Shown: in pieces, positions 31,891 through 44,000 of the stretch
How positions within the stretch are numbered: the stretch's first letter is position 1
Layout of the letters: each line of letters starts with the position of its first letter
Origin: Trichuris trichiura
Taxonomy: Eukaryota > Nematoda > Enoplea > Trichinellida > Trichuridae
Reading direction: 5' to 3'
Assembly: GCA_037903355.1 (NCBI GenBank)
Contig: JBAJFE010000060.1
Location: 1,984,001-2,048,000 of the forward strand
Length of the DNA stretch: 64,000 bases
The notes under the pieces: generated by a model
The model's input: only the letters and a program-made list of their open reading frames with translations
Databases searched by the model: none
What the model was told of the DNA's origin: nothing
Made by a program: the position numbers and the translations under genes

Positions 31891-32528
31891 TACTTTTGCT
31901 AAAACGATATCACCAGAGCCAACGAACTTGAGAACATTTGCCTGTTCCTTGCGCTTTGTTACAGTATCCTCCTTCCTAAGAAAAGAGCTGAAATTGAGTC
32001 GTTTCTTTTACGGAAAAAATACAAACCTGATCACGCCACTGTAAGGTTTACTCACAGGTTTATTCATCACTGCCAAAATGGCGCAAGTTGCGTAACTGGC
32101 AGTAACGTTCAAAATCTGGACAACATCCAGCTCGTTAGCGCACATAAAGAAACCGCGTTGAAATTTTCTTACTCGGCAAGTAACAAGCGATCCAATCTTA
32201 GGCAAATCATCCCCTGAAGACTTGTTTGGTTCAACGTCAATAACGGCATACTACGGGCAGATTATGGTGCACGTGGAAGTATATATTGAACTCTAAATAC
32301 CGCGCTATTTCCTACGGGTTTTACGCTTACGTATCCAACAAGCGTTGCATATATGCATGAATACATGATGGTGCAACCTTCGCCGGCTACTAGTATGGGT
32401 TCGTACTTTACAATTTTATCCCCTAAACGAAACGATACAAAATGAACTACCGCTTTTAAAGAAGAAGACAACAAACCGGGGATAACGGGTGTACCATTCA
32501 ACGAATCAAACTTATCCGACTGAGGCAT
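31891..32528 (-). CDS. EXOSC1: Exosome complex component CSL4, 5' part
   Basis: Four exons in transcript order: 32528-32477, 32422-32273, 32213-32027 and 31975-31891, giving 158 codons with matching phases. CSL4 is a cap subunit of the RNA exosome, which degrades and trims RNA in nucleus and cytoplasm. The translation has the N-terminal pattern VIPGDKI..GEGC..YATLVGYV. It then enters the S1 RNA-binding domain at LPKIGSLVTCRV, continuing through KPYSGVIRKED and GSGDIVLAKV. ATG 32528 is followed by a short acidic leader. Introns are 51-58 nt. The last exon or exons (about 40-60 residues carrying the zinc-ribbon-like C-terminus) were not found; a GTAAGTTTTT donor at 31890 shows the gene continues. 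Confidence 0.75.
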
Positions 32529-33949
32529 AGCTCCTGAGCACAACAATCGGAAAGTAATTTTGGCAACAGCAATCGCCTTTCCAGCAAAACCCTAAAAAGG
32601 AAGAAAAATACAATCCAAGCCGAATGTGTCGGAATGTCCCCGAGTAAACGTACGTAACGCCCTTGAAATTCCAAGCGTAAAGAGCGGATAGGGATTTATG
32701 TGTCGACTTTTACTGCTTCTCCAACGAAATGTAGCAATACTTCAACCTAATAAAACTATTTCGAGGTTGGCAAAACGGAGTACATATCCGTCCTCATCGT
32801 AAGGCTGAAATTTTCCAGAAAACGTAAGATATCTGCATCTAAGCACTAAGCACAACAGAATAAAATAGATATAAGTTACAATAACAAGGGGATGCCACTT
32901 ACAGTAAGAAAGATAGGTAGGTAAAAACGCGTTAGCTCTGTAAATATTACTCGATTGCTAAATGCGACAAGGAATCGCTCGCAGCGAGTAATTTTGCAAA
33001 TGAGCAGAGCAAGTTATCAGTTGCTATAAGGTTTGGGCACGCGCTAGCTGTCGGTAAAAAAAATGCTTCGAAAGATGCTTCTCTGAAACGGGCTGTGTAC
33101 AAGTCGCAAATATTCCAATTCCTGCTGTATTTCCGTACCTTTTTTCTGATTCTGCGATTAAGTCTTCGCCTTAAACATTGGTTTAAATGTAGACATAAAC
33201 AAAATTAAAATCTGACTCGATGCCTAGCCTACAGTTTACGCTCAGGCCAGCGTTAAAAAAAGAGACGTCGAAATACGCTTTTTCAGATTTTTTTACAACT
33301 AACCTGCGCATCATTAACTCATCGTTTTGCTTGCCTGCCATAATTTACAGCGTTTTGGTCCCATTCAAAGTATCAAGGTAAATAAAAAAATTATAACGAC
33401 GTTCTTCAGCGCAAAATCTTACTGAGAAAGAAAGTAGAACGCGAATAGTTACTGCGCGGCATACTGTAGCTTGTAGATGTTCTCTACTTCTCTAATACGC
33501 GTAATTATGCACTACAAGGCATATGCACCACTTAGGCTTGGAAATCCTTTACAACTACAGGTGATTAGGTCGTAAAAGTTCTTATAAAGTGAAGTAACTG
33601 CTGACCAAAAAAGGTATAATTCCGGCAGGCTATTAAGGTAGCATTGCTTTATTTAAATTGCTTATAGGAGCTAGTGAAATACTATTTCTCTAACTGCGGA
33701 AGTAGTTAATTTCAATAGCGACAGCTGTAGTGCGCTTAAGTTTTTTTGGCATTTACTTTTAAGTCACCAATCCGTTCAATGGCTGCGGCTCCGCTGTCGC
33801 GACAACGGCTTTAGGTAGCCGCGCCATTTCAGTTATCAAAAGAACAACGTTAGTATTAACCTGCGAATCTTTTTCACTTTACCTTTCCACCGCTTATTCT
33901 CACTTTTTGGGAGTATATATCTAAATAAAGCAAAATAAATGCTATTTAA

Positions 33950-34045
33950 AAAAATGGATGAGCAGGTTGTAAGGAAATTCATAAAAAACAATCGTCAGAA
34001 GCTTTCGGAAGGCTGAAGTTTCTCCGGTCAGCATGGTGTAACCTG
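33950..34045 (-). repeat. PLE terminal fragment with decayed hammerhead
   Basis: The GGATGAGCAGGTTGTAAGG block is the same landmark seen in other PLE ends. On the minus strand a GAAAGC box and a CTGACCG box flank a stem that pairs partly. The first box differs from CUGANGA, so this copy is likely inactive. Confidence 0.5.
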
Positions 34046-35370
34046 CGAATCAATAAAGTTGATTGTTTGAATTCTAACGCAAAAAAAGCAGTAAAATGCT
34101 AATTTTGTAAATAAATTTTATTTTTAAACAGAATTAAATTAATGATTACGCGAACGAGCAAACTGCATCATTGTCAAAAGTTTAATCGCCATTTGCCGAC
34201 CTTCTTGCTACCGCGCTTTAAACGCAAATAAAATTGCGCGCAAGCGGGAAGCGCATTTAAAAAAAATTTCAAACGCTTTATTAACTCATCCAAAACTTTT
34301 GAACTTTTTAGACCCTTTGATTGCTACCCTTCCTTTCAAAAAACTAATTAAAAGTGTGCTGCAAATACAAACAAAAATAATTTTACGCGCTTTAAGAATC
34401 TCCTTCGACTGTTTGAAGCATTTTTCTCACTTTTTGCTCAAAAAGGCAGACTACGTAACTTTACTAGTAAATAATTTTCCAGCGTCCAAACTTTGTAGAG
34501 GCGCTAGTTTTTACAATTTGAATGTTAGAAAAAAGCTGCAAAGTAGAACTGCCATAAGGAGCGAACTTTGAGCACCGATATTGCCAACGCAACGATAAAG
34601 GTGATTTTTCAGCGTCAGTTTGCTACCGCTTATTTTTTTGTAATCAACAAAACAAACAGAAAGAAAATAAACTGCGAATTCGTTGAGATCGATGGAAATA
34701 ATATGCCTTTTCTTTCTTAAAAAAGGCATACCGTCTCTTAGCCGCCCGACCGCTTGAAAAATGCAACAGTCCTTTTATGGCAAGCATGCCTACCATTTTG
34801 TTCTGCCCTTAGCTAAGTCTTAGCCGAAACGTCAGCCATATGTTTGAATTTAGGCTTAGGAAAGGGAGCAACAGAATAGCCGACAAACCTATAGTAGGAC
34901 AGTAGCACTCTCTAATAGGTTTTGCCAGGCTCCTTTTTGAGCCGTTATCTAAGTATGTTTTTACGCTTAGTCTTAGGCGTGGGCATTACAGCTTAGCCGA
35001 AGGATTTGCCAGTAGAGGCCAGACAGAGTGGTGGGCTTTTTTCCAGAAGTGTACCTGCATTCTTATCAGCTACTGTACGTTCGCTGCACTCCGGGAAGAA
35101 AGGATCAAAAGCAGATCTTTCTTCGCGTAATATACGCTTTTTCGTAAGCTAACAGTAAAAATAAGGGTTAGGCGCGTAAATACCAAGTGAAACTCGGACA
35201 AATTAATATTCAGCCAATTATTATCAACAAAAGTAGCGGAAACAAAAGCGGCAAATTTTTTGTTGATATCAGCATCGACATTGCGTTGGCTGGCAAATAA
35301 TAAGCTTAAACATTGATACTTATTGGCCGTATTCGTTTTTTTCACTCTTAAGGAGAAGTTGGAAGTTTAT

Positions 35371-35660
35371 CACTACTTCATACGGTATGTGTTCTTGCCC
35401 GTTGATGGGTTCTGAAATTAAACCGAAGCAAATGCCCTACCAACGGATGGATGAACAATTATTAAGGAAAAATACAGAACAAGTACTTAAAGTACTGGTG
35501 GGAATACGGGACAAGGTTAGTCCCGAAAGCTCCGAACTGTTTAAGTACTTGTTCTGTATTTTTCCTTAATAATTTCTCATTCATCCGTTGGTAGGGCATT
35601 TGCTTCGGTTTAATTTCAGAACCCATCAACGGGCAAGAATACATACCGTATGAAGTAGTG
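35371..35660. mobile_element. 290-bp foldback of PLE-end sequence
   Basis: Near-perfect inverted arms of about 120 bp (35371-35491 and 35540-35660). Each contains the CTACCAACGGATGGATGA landmark and GGTTCTGAAATTAAACCGAAG or its inverse. The 48-bp centre holds CGGGACAAGGTTAGTCCCG followed by AAAGCTCC, a stem II plus GAAA box of a hammerhead. The CUGANGA box is not intact (GGGAATA precedes it). Confidence 0.75.
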
Positions 35661-36309
35661 ATGAAAATCCATTGCCCCGTTAAGAAACACCCCGTGTTCA
35701 AGATCAAGTTGGAAGTTGGCTTAACGAAAATCTTTTGCTGCTCGTATATATGGAGCAAAGAAGTTAAGCCTTTTGCTTGGAGCAGCGTAGCTGGAACAGT
35801 TGGACCATCGGATTAATGAATTACCAGTCACGAGAGAGAGTGAGAGACCACATGCCAACGAGGTCGACTGGACGGCTGACCCGGGCAGTCGTTAAGGTCG
35901 GACAATAACGAACACTTTCCGCTAAGAGGTCAGACAAGTTTGCCATTCGGCAGCAAAAACCAAAAGGTCGAGTGAGAAGGACAGTTGCCAAACGGCACTA
36001 CACCGCGTCCCATGTGGACCACTTGCATTACGTAAACGCTGACCTTGCATGGGTCGCGACAATCTATTTTTAGGTTGTTTTTCATCCATTTTCCTAAGAG
36101 TTGTTTTCGTCGTTCCGTCTAACCCCGACCAGACGGCCATATGCCCTTCATTGTAATAACGCCATTGGTCAACGGTTCGGACGCGACTGCTAACGCGCAT
36201 GATGCATGATAACATTGTCAAAATGTGCTGCCGCCGACCTTCCGGCTAGGCAACTGCCGCATACCGTTTCCGCTGGATGGTCTCATTCGCCGTAAACAAT
36301 CAGTTAAAA

Positions 36310-38032
36310 ATGCTTCTCTTGAAACGTGGAGTGATGGCAAATATGGAAGACTCCTCGTCCAACGCTACCAAATATGACAACGACTTTTGTTTGGAACAGC
36401 CGGCCTCCACTAATTCGAATGAAGCTTCAAGATGCGAGTCGACTCCCAACGAAGAGCAAGCCCAGTATGCAACAAGAAGAAAATCATTCACCGTATCCAG
36501 CTTGCTGGAAGAAACACCTCCAAAAAAGGACGAGTGGAATCCAAGCAGCAGCGCAAACCAGCCTCCGTTCTTTTATGGATTGGATATGCAACAACAGATG
36601 CTTCTAATGGGCGGATACTTAATGCCACTACAATCGAATGTTGGACCGTACGCAATTGGTATGAGCGGTCAAATTCCTCAGCCGACCCACTTGGAACCAT
36701 ACTTACTGCCAGCACCGTGGTACCTTTATGGGCAACCTTCGGAAAGCTCTTCAGCCTTTACAGCCGTCCAACCAAGGAAATGTGATCGTCATCCAAGTGG
36801 ACAACATTCCTGCGCTTATACCAGCGAACCCATCGAGGGACAGACGGCGGCTGCCTCTCCGAAGAGTTGCATCAGCAGCTTGGGCAAAATGGAAGTAATA
36901 ACAAGCAGTGACGACGAAAATAGTTCTTCCGACCATCTAATGGCGTCACCTACGTCCAGCCGTAGCTCTTCCGCCAGACATCCCGCCTTAACAGAGAGTC
37001 GCAACCATGCCGAAACGAGATGTGTTGTTTGCAATGATAAAGCAAGCGGATATCATTACGGTGTGCTCTCTTGCGAAGGTTGCAAGGTTAGGAGACTAAA
37101 AAGGAACGTCGATTTTTACTTTTACTTTTATTATTAAGGGTTTCTTCCGTCGAACTGTACAGCGCGGTCTCGAGTATACATGCCATAGGAAGGGCAGTTG
37201 CGATGTCAACCGCCTAACCAGAAATCGTTGCCAAGCATGCCGGTTCAAAAAATGTCTCCAACTTGGCATGGTCAGAAGTTGTACGTTTACGCGCATATGC
37301 ATGCATTCCTTTACTGTGACAGCCGTCTGGCATTTTTTCAGCGGTACAACAGGATCAGTGCCGAAAGCGTCGAATGAAGGACGGCGATTCCGAAGAGGAA
37401 GCCCGCGCTGGCGTTCACTTGCAATTGCTTATGAATACCGTCGTTGAGGCATACGACCAACACCTAAAGTCGCAAGACGGCTCGATAACCCATGAAGGGA
37501 TATCCAACTTTGCAAACTGTATAAAAAGCTATGAGTCTATTGATCCAGCAGATAAAGCTATTCTGCTGGACGGTGCCTTATCCGACCTGCAGGTAAGGCT
37601 GAAGAAAACTGTAGTAGAGCAACTTTGCTTCATCAACTTTTTTTACAGTTGTTGTGTAAAGCATTTGAGTATGTACAATCCAATGGTATGACAAGCGACG
37701 GCTCTTCGTTGTCCCATGCGAGCAACGATTCAACGTTCAATCGTCTGGTGAAGCTTATGAAGCAGACGGAAATTAATAAGGACGAAATTTCTCTACTTTG
37801 CAGCATTTGCTTGCTATGCCCAAGTATGTACTTGCTTGATTGTCCGCCGCTCGTTCTAATGAGCTGATTTGTCCCAGGTCGCCCCGGACTTCGAGACGCG
37901 GCTAGCATCGAAAAAATCCAAGAAGATACGTTGGAAGCGCTAGCTGTCAAGGTCCAATTTCGCAGGCCAAAAACGCCGAACGTATTTGCCAAAATTTTAA
38001 TGATGCTCACGTACGTCAAGCTGGAAAAATAG
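36310..38032 (+). CDS. Nuclear hormone receptor
   Basis: Exons 36310-37086, 37139-37277, 37342-37592, 37649-37823 and 37878-38032 sum to 1497 nt (498 residues). The first ~240 residues are Ser/Pro/Gln-rich. The DNA-binding domain starts [21 protein letters not shown] and is split by a 52-nt intron before [19 protein letters not shown]. It has all eight zinc-binding Cys, a CEGCKG P-box and [17 protein letters not shown]. It is nearest to NR1-type and retinoic-acid-type receptors, subfamily not assigned. The hinge ends [12 protein letters not shown]. The ligand-binding domain keeps helix 3-5 ([17 protein letters not shown]) and the helix 8-9 signature [20 protein letters not shown], then stops at TAG soon after [11 protein letters not shown], without a helix 12. 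ATG 36334 is an alternative start. Confidence 0.9.
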
Positions 38033-41000
38033 CTTCGCAATGTCTTTCCAACATTTGGCGCTTGTATGACCGCGCTGGTGCATTACTTGCGTGTATGAAA
38101 AATTTTCGCTCGCTATCGTTTATTGGACAATGTTCAAATAAATTAAACACCACACCTGTTAGACAAGGGCCAGAAGCAAGTATACTGTCGCACTGGGATG
38201 CTACGCTAAGGACATTTGGAATTAGTACTTCTTCATTAAGGCTCTTCGTAGACCGTAGAAGGGTATGGCAAATGGAATGCCGCAAAAGATACCAATCTGG
38301 AATAGCAGCTTCCAACGATTGGTGTAGGACATTGGAAATAGCTGAAACGCAAGGCGTGTAGAACAGACTAGTTCCTACCAGTGTTGAAATGTAAAAAAAA
38401 GTCACAACTTACGGGCATGTCGAGATATATGTCGCCCTTATGGATGGGAATAACACTATCGCTTACAGCGGAGCGAACGCCACCGTTTCTTTGAACTTGA
38501 CGCAATAGCTGCCCCAATGATCGTATCACTTAAACATCATATCACTTTTTAATGCTCAGCCAAAGCGTGCTCGAACAACAACATCAAATAACGAGGAATT
38601 CTTAAGAACATAGGCCAATACTAGAAACGAGTCAAACTATTGGAATAACTTTTTTTTGGAAAATAAATATATTATTTTGCGGTTAAATATTAAAGTAAAC
38701 TTCGTAAACTGGCATTACCTCGCATGCTGATCAAGTAGGTTCGAAATATACGACTAAAACAAGCCCGTTGAGACGAGGGGTACGGTATAAACAAAATCGG
38801 CAGGTAGCAAAAAAATTCACGTGAAAATCACGTTGAACTCTCGGGTGAACTAACCGCGCATACCGTGAATCTTTATTTAAGAATTTACAAAACTTAAATT
38901 TTTCAGTAAAATTTGAAAATACGTTCAAATTGTATGCAACTTTTATTCGCGGTTATAAATTGCTCGTCGTGCAGCGAAATCGAGCAGCAACTTAAAACAA
39001 CATAAAACATGCGCGTTTTTCGTAAGAAAAAACACGAGTCCGTGATATTTTGGGAAATCGAAAGTCTGCTATGTTCAATCGTTTATTTTTCGCCCGATTT
39101 CCAAAAATAAATGGCTAAACAAGAACTGAGCATTTGTCTGTTAAGTTATGGAAATTTCAATTTAAAAAACAGAATAAATCGCGAGGCTATTGGAAATCCT
39201 AATCCGGAGAGCAAAGGCGTATAATGTTCAATGTAGGTCGAACGCAATGCCGCTAGTATTTGTTATCGCAAAGGAGAAAAGATCATTCATTACAAAATAT
39301 GTGTTGGTTTAGCAATTAAGTTTCGAGTAAACTGCTTTGCTATGCTGTGCTTTGCAGAGACATATTTCGGCTGGTTAAGTTTTTAGGCGCTGATTAGCAA
39401 TCTTTGAAAGTTATTTATTTAATAGAATTTTTTCGCTGTAAAAAACTAAATGCAGGTAGAAAGTGCGTTTAAACTTTGTTATCCACACTTACATAACCTG
39501 AGTATCTTTTATTATCCACTATTACATAACCTGAGTATCTTTTAAATTACGATAGCTGTAAGTTGGTAGCGTCTATTTCTTAGTAGGTTGATGTTTGTTA
39601 GTTGAATTATATTTCTCCTTTGAAGGCGCTGTTACGCGCCGGCTCTACGACGCAGCGACTGATGATATGCGCAATAGTTGACGATATGTGGCAATAGTTA
39701 GCGACGACGTTCTTCTTTGGTCCATCACCGGTGACTAACGGCTTGGAACTGATAATGAAACGATATGGTCACTGAAGCGGAGCAAAACGATATTTTGTTC
39801 ACTGAATGGGGAACACGTTGATGAGCAGTTCGGATGTGGCGGCAGACCTCTCCGTATGGCAGTTCGTAGAGCGAGCACTTGACCATATAAGTGATTGACC
39901 CCATTATTGAATGACATTTTGCAAGCGATTCTGTCATGTATAATGGTATCAAGGCGGTCTGTTGACCAAAGTACCCATCTCATAGGTGTACGCAATTTCA
40001 CGCTTACAACATGATAAAGCTTCGCAATTAAACAATTGTTTGAACGGGTAGCTTTTCCGCACAATAATGTTGATGTATTTTGATACGCATATTTTCATTC
40101 AAAATAAACTTTTCTGTGCGTTCAGAAATTTCTGCACAACGAAGCAGCAGCGTTAATCCCATAAGCGACGATACAAATGCGATTGCGCGTAAACTTATTC
40201 ATATCAATTCAATGAATGACAGCCTTTGTTAACGAAGCTGCTAAGCGTTCTAGCGTAGGTCAGTTGTCCATTGATAAAAAGATTGCCGCTTATCAATTTA
40301 AATGGGTATTTGCAACTGCTGAATCAGTATACGAGAAAGTTCATAAGATTTAAAAACTTTCGCATTGTAAGCTCATTCACGATGCTTACCGCGACAACTT
40401 TAGAGTTCAGGATATACAACGCCCAATCAAGAATTCAAAATATTACACTAAACAGTTTATCCGATGCATTATTTTTTTGCAACTTAGCCAACAGCACCGC
40501 TTTACTCTAAGGTATGCGTCGAGTCGAAAAGGCATATTCACTTTGCGAGTTAAAAGCTGCGTCGCTGCAAGTGAAGCAAACTCGTAGGAATTACTGAAAC
40601 GCGGAAAAGTGGTTAAATAAAACAGTGTATTTAGGTACTAAGTACAGTATGCACACTCATATGTTTCAAAGCTCATCGCAGATATTGTAACGTCTACTAT
40701 CCAGCGTACAGCGCGATTGTTTTGCGCACAGATGTTAGATTAATACAAAAACATTAGTTTTAGATGCGTTACTTTTCGTAGCTGGGCTGTATTTAGAGAA
40801 AATACACCTTAATAGGAAGATACTAATAGTTGTTCAGCTTTCGGGACGTGCCGTCTCCTGTATCTGGCAAAAAATAAATAGTGTGCATTGCATTCCTTTC
40901 ACTGCAGCATTGTTAGTCCGGAAGGTACATCTCCAAGGAAGAAGTGCGAAATTGCGGTGGTACACTTTTTTTTCCAAAACCAGCTCGCTTCGTGGTCTGC

Positions 41001-44000
41001 CGATGAGTTACTTAACGTCGGCGACTCATGCGTTACACAGTAACGAGCTATATCATTTGCAGAAGGAAGGACGCTACTGGAAGTTGCTTCGTCATATCGT
41101 AAGCAGAGGATACGCAATTTATTTCATTTTCTTCAAATATAGTACCCTAGAAAACCTGCAAAAAAATATTGTAAGCGCTGGACGCTGATAACAACAACAA
41201 TAATCGATTAGCAAGCTCCGCAGGTTTTCAAATTGATTTTTTAAATGATGCTCAGGTTAAATTCAGGAAAAGTTATCAGCAGAAACGATTTCAAGCATCC
41301 AAACAGTCCAGCATTGGCTTTGACGTTGCTCAAACAGTAATTGGAAATGTTCTTCTTACGCTCAATGGGAGAACAATGATTTGGGAAAATTTTTTCAAGA
41401 GTCTTAAATAAGCTATAATCTCAAGCGGTAAACGACACCGTTGTTTACGTAATTTGATTACAAATAAGGAGCGCTGAAGATATCATGCACGAGAGCATCT
41501 AAGCGTTCATTTAGTAAAAAGTGATTACTTAGGCTTTTTGGGACACGGTTGTCAGCAAAGAGAAAATATCTTGCAGCTTCGTTTAATATTCAATCGGGAG
41601 CTGTATAAGGACGAGTAAATGTTAAGTGAAAGCAAACACTGTAACAGCGCTTCAAAAAGAAATAGAGCGGCTGATTTTTTTGAGTTACAACGTGGTAACA
41701 TAAAGAGCAAAGGAAGAAGGGTTGGCGGATACGATGACGGTTTGATGAATTTTTAATACGAAAACTTCCGGTTTAGAGAGACATCGATTAATCATTGTCC
41801 TTTTAAGTGTTGTCAACAACTTGCGCGTATGAGCAAACAACTCTTTCCTTCCGTTTGGAGAAACACAGACGACATTATTTAAATAAGTCATTTTCCGACA
41901 GCTGCTTAGCCAAATGAATGATTCATAAAATTGTGCAGTAAGTCGTTTGATTGTTCGTGCTGAAGCATGAGGTTCACTTGCAAAACAGCGTTGAATCATC
42001 TGCTTTTAAATGCCGACAAAAAGGTCGTCTCAAATCAGTCAAAAGCGCTGCTCCACTCGAAAACAACGTTGACTTGTTCGTAAGCAACAATAAAGCGGGT
42101 AAACGCTTGCAAGAGCTTTTCGCCATGGCACTAAACGCCAATGAACCGTTTAAAATTTATGCAAAAAATGACTTGACAAAATGAAGATCAGCTGTTGCGC
42201 TTTCGGCGGTAAACACGGATAAACTTCACGCGCGCGCGGCATAGTTAATTCAATTGAATGTAAGTCGAAAGAATTCCCACTTGATGGATAATATTTTTTG
42301 CGGGTAAATAACGGCAACTCGTTTTTTTAAAGTTAAAAATACTGCCGTCGTAAAACCAACGATTATGCCGCGGGCACTTAAATCACTTAAGCAGCCGAAA
42401 ATGGAGTTCGCTTTTAAAGCGAACTGTATGAACACAAGTTTAACGGATATTTTTTTATTTTCTTAGCTTTTCATATTTCCAATTTGAAAACGTCTGAGTT
42501 AACTTTGCTTAGTGCATCAACAGGCGAGGTGATGCATATATGTATATGCGCTGTTTTGGTATGCCTAACGTTCCATCCTTAGTTGAAATAAAATGTAGTT
42601 TAAATAACGTTGCTCCGTTCCATGTACAGCTGCGATGGAAGCGTAAGCGGTAACTTTTATTTGCATACACACAGGTTGATTAAGCGCAAGGTGACAGGCC
42701 ATTACGTCTCTCCAATGGAATGCGCCCATCTCGGAATCCAATTAGCATCTGAATCAGGCTAAGCAAAAGTAAATTTCACCAACGGCGGGCAGCTGCATTC
42801 ATTTATTGTTTAACCAGTTGAAATTGCGTGCAATCATTCATAAATGGACAAAATTTCGCCAATAGCATCGACTTGAGGACGTAGGTGTTCGCGGTGACTC
42901 AATCTGGTAAACATATTTTCAACTTTCGCATTCGACTAAACTATGGCTGTTAGACAACTTTAGAATGGCGAGAAAAGAAATAAACGCGGAATCAACTATC
43001 GTTTTGCTATCTATACATTTTGCGCATCAGTGAAAAGCTCATAAGAACATGCCATAAGGAGGTATTGTTGTGTTAGGTTTTCGGATAAAAATATTTAAAA
43101 CAACTGCTATATCTCCTTACCATAGGCGGACGAAAGTAGGCTATAGATTATCTGCCTTTCGAAAGCAATGATATTACAGGTTGCTTTTTGTTCAAAGCAA
43201 GTATTTGCATAAATTATCCTACCGCGCTGTTTTCATTTAGAAGCAGCTTTGATTCTTGCAAAATGCATTCGCGCGCTGGCACGTTCCGTTCTAGTCGCGT
43301 CAGTTCGCAAGAATTAAAGTTGTTGAATAAACAGGGAAGCTCGTTGCTTCAAAACTAAAAATACATTTTCAATCACGCTATTATGTACATACCGCGGCAA
43401 CAGCGTACGGAGGGAAGAATGGTGTTGCTAACCATCTTTAAAAAACAGTTAAGGCTAAAAATAATAGCATAACTACGGCAGTAGGCACTAATTTGCATAA
43501 AAATAAGTTTTTAAAGCTTTTTCGTAATTTTGTTAGGGAAGAAAAGTGCGTTCCCTTCCTGAATAGATGACGAGAAAAATTAGATAAATCTTTAAGGGTT
43601 CAAAAGTAGGCTAAGTCAGCGCCGCGTAAAAAAGCACTGATAAGCGGCAGCATTTCACCAACGTAGGTCCAAGCTGAATAGGGCGATCCTTATATGGTCC
43701 ACTTACGAAGGCATTCTCCGGAGTGGACGTCATTAGTAGAACGTTACTCGCTATACGAACAAAGGCAGAACGCCATATTTGGTCAACGATCGCTTTATTT
43801 CATTATCAATTTTATTATAGCCAGCAAAAGTCGACCACCGACATTTAAACTTACCCTTTGCTCGTAGTAATTGCGAACCGACTGAGCAAAAACAATTTCT
43901 ATTCAACGCGATATCGGTTAATTGGGAGATATTGGGGGCTTTGATTTTTCATTGCCTTTTATCGCGCCTCCAACTGGCCTAACGCTAAACCTCATTTTCC

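Larger units (their letters stand above)
32529..36309. other. No supported gene; scattered PLE-derived pieces
   Basis: Between the CSL4 start and the nuclear receptor. It contains a PLE end fragment at about 33950-34045 and a large foldback at 35371-35660. A candidate exon near 32590-32529 (after CTTTTTAG) would be CSL4 5' untranslated sequence. The remaining frames have no motif. Confidence 0.45.

Noticed and set aside
38016..38405. 129-codon minus-strand frame
   Set aside because: It overlaps the 3' end of the nuclear receptor, has no motif and reads partly antisense to coding sequence.
40840..40870. GCTTTCGGGACGTGC hammerhead-like string
   Set aside because: There is no CUGANGA box on the partner side, so it was not called as a ribozyme.
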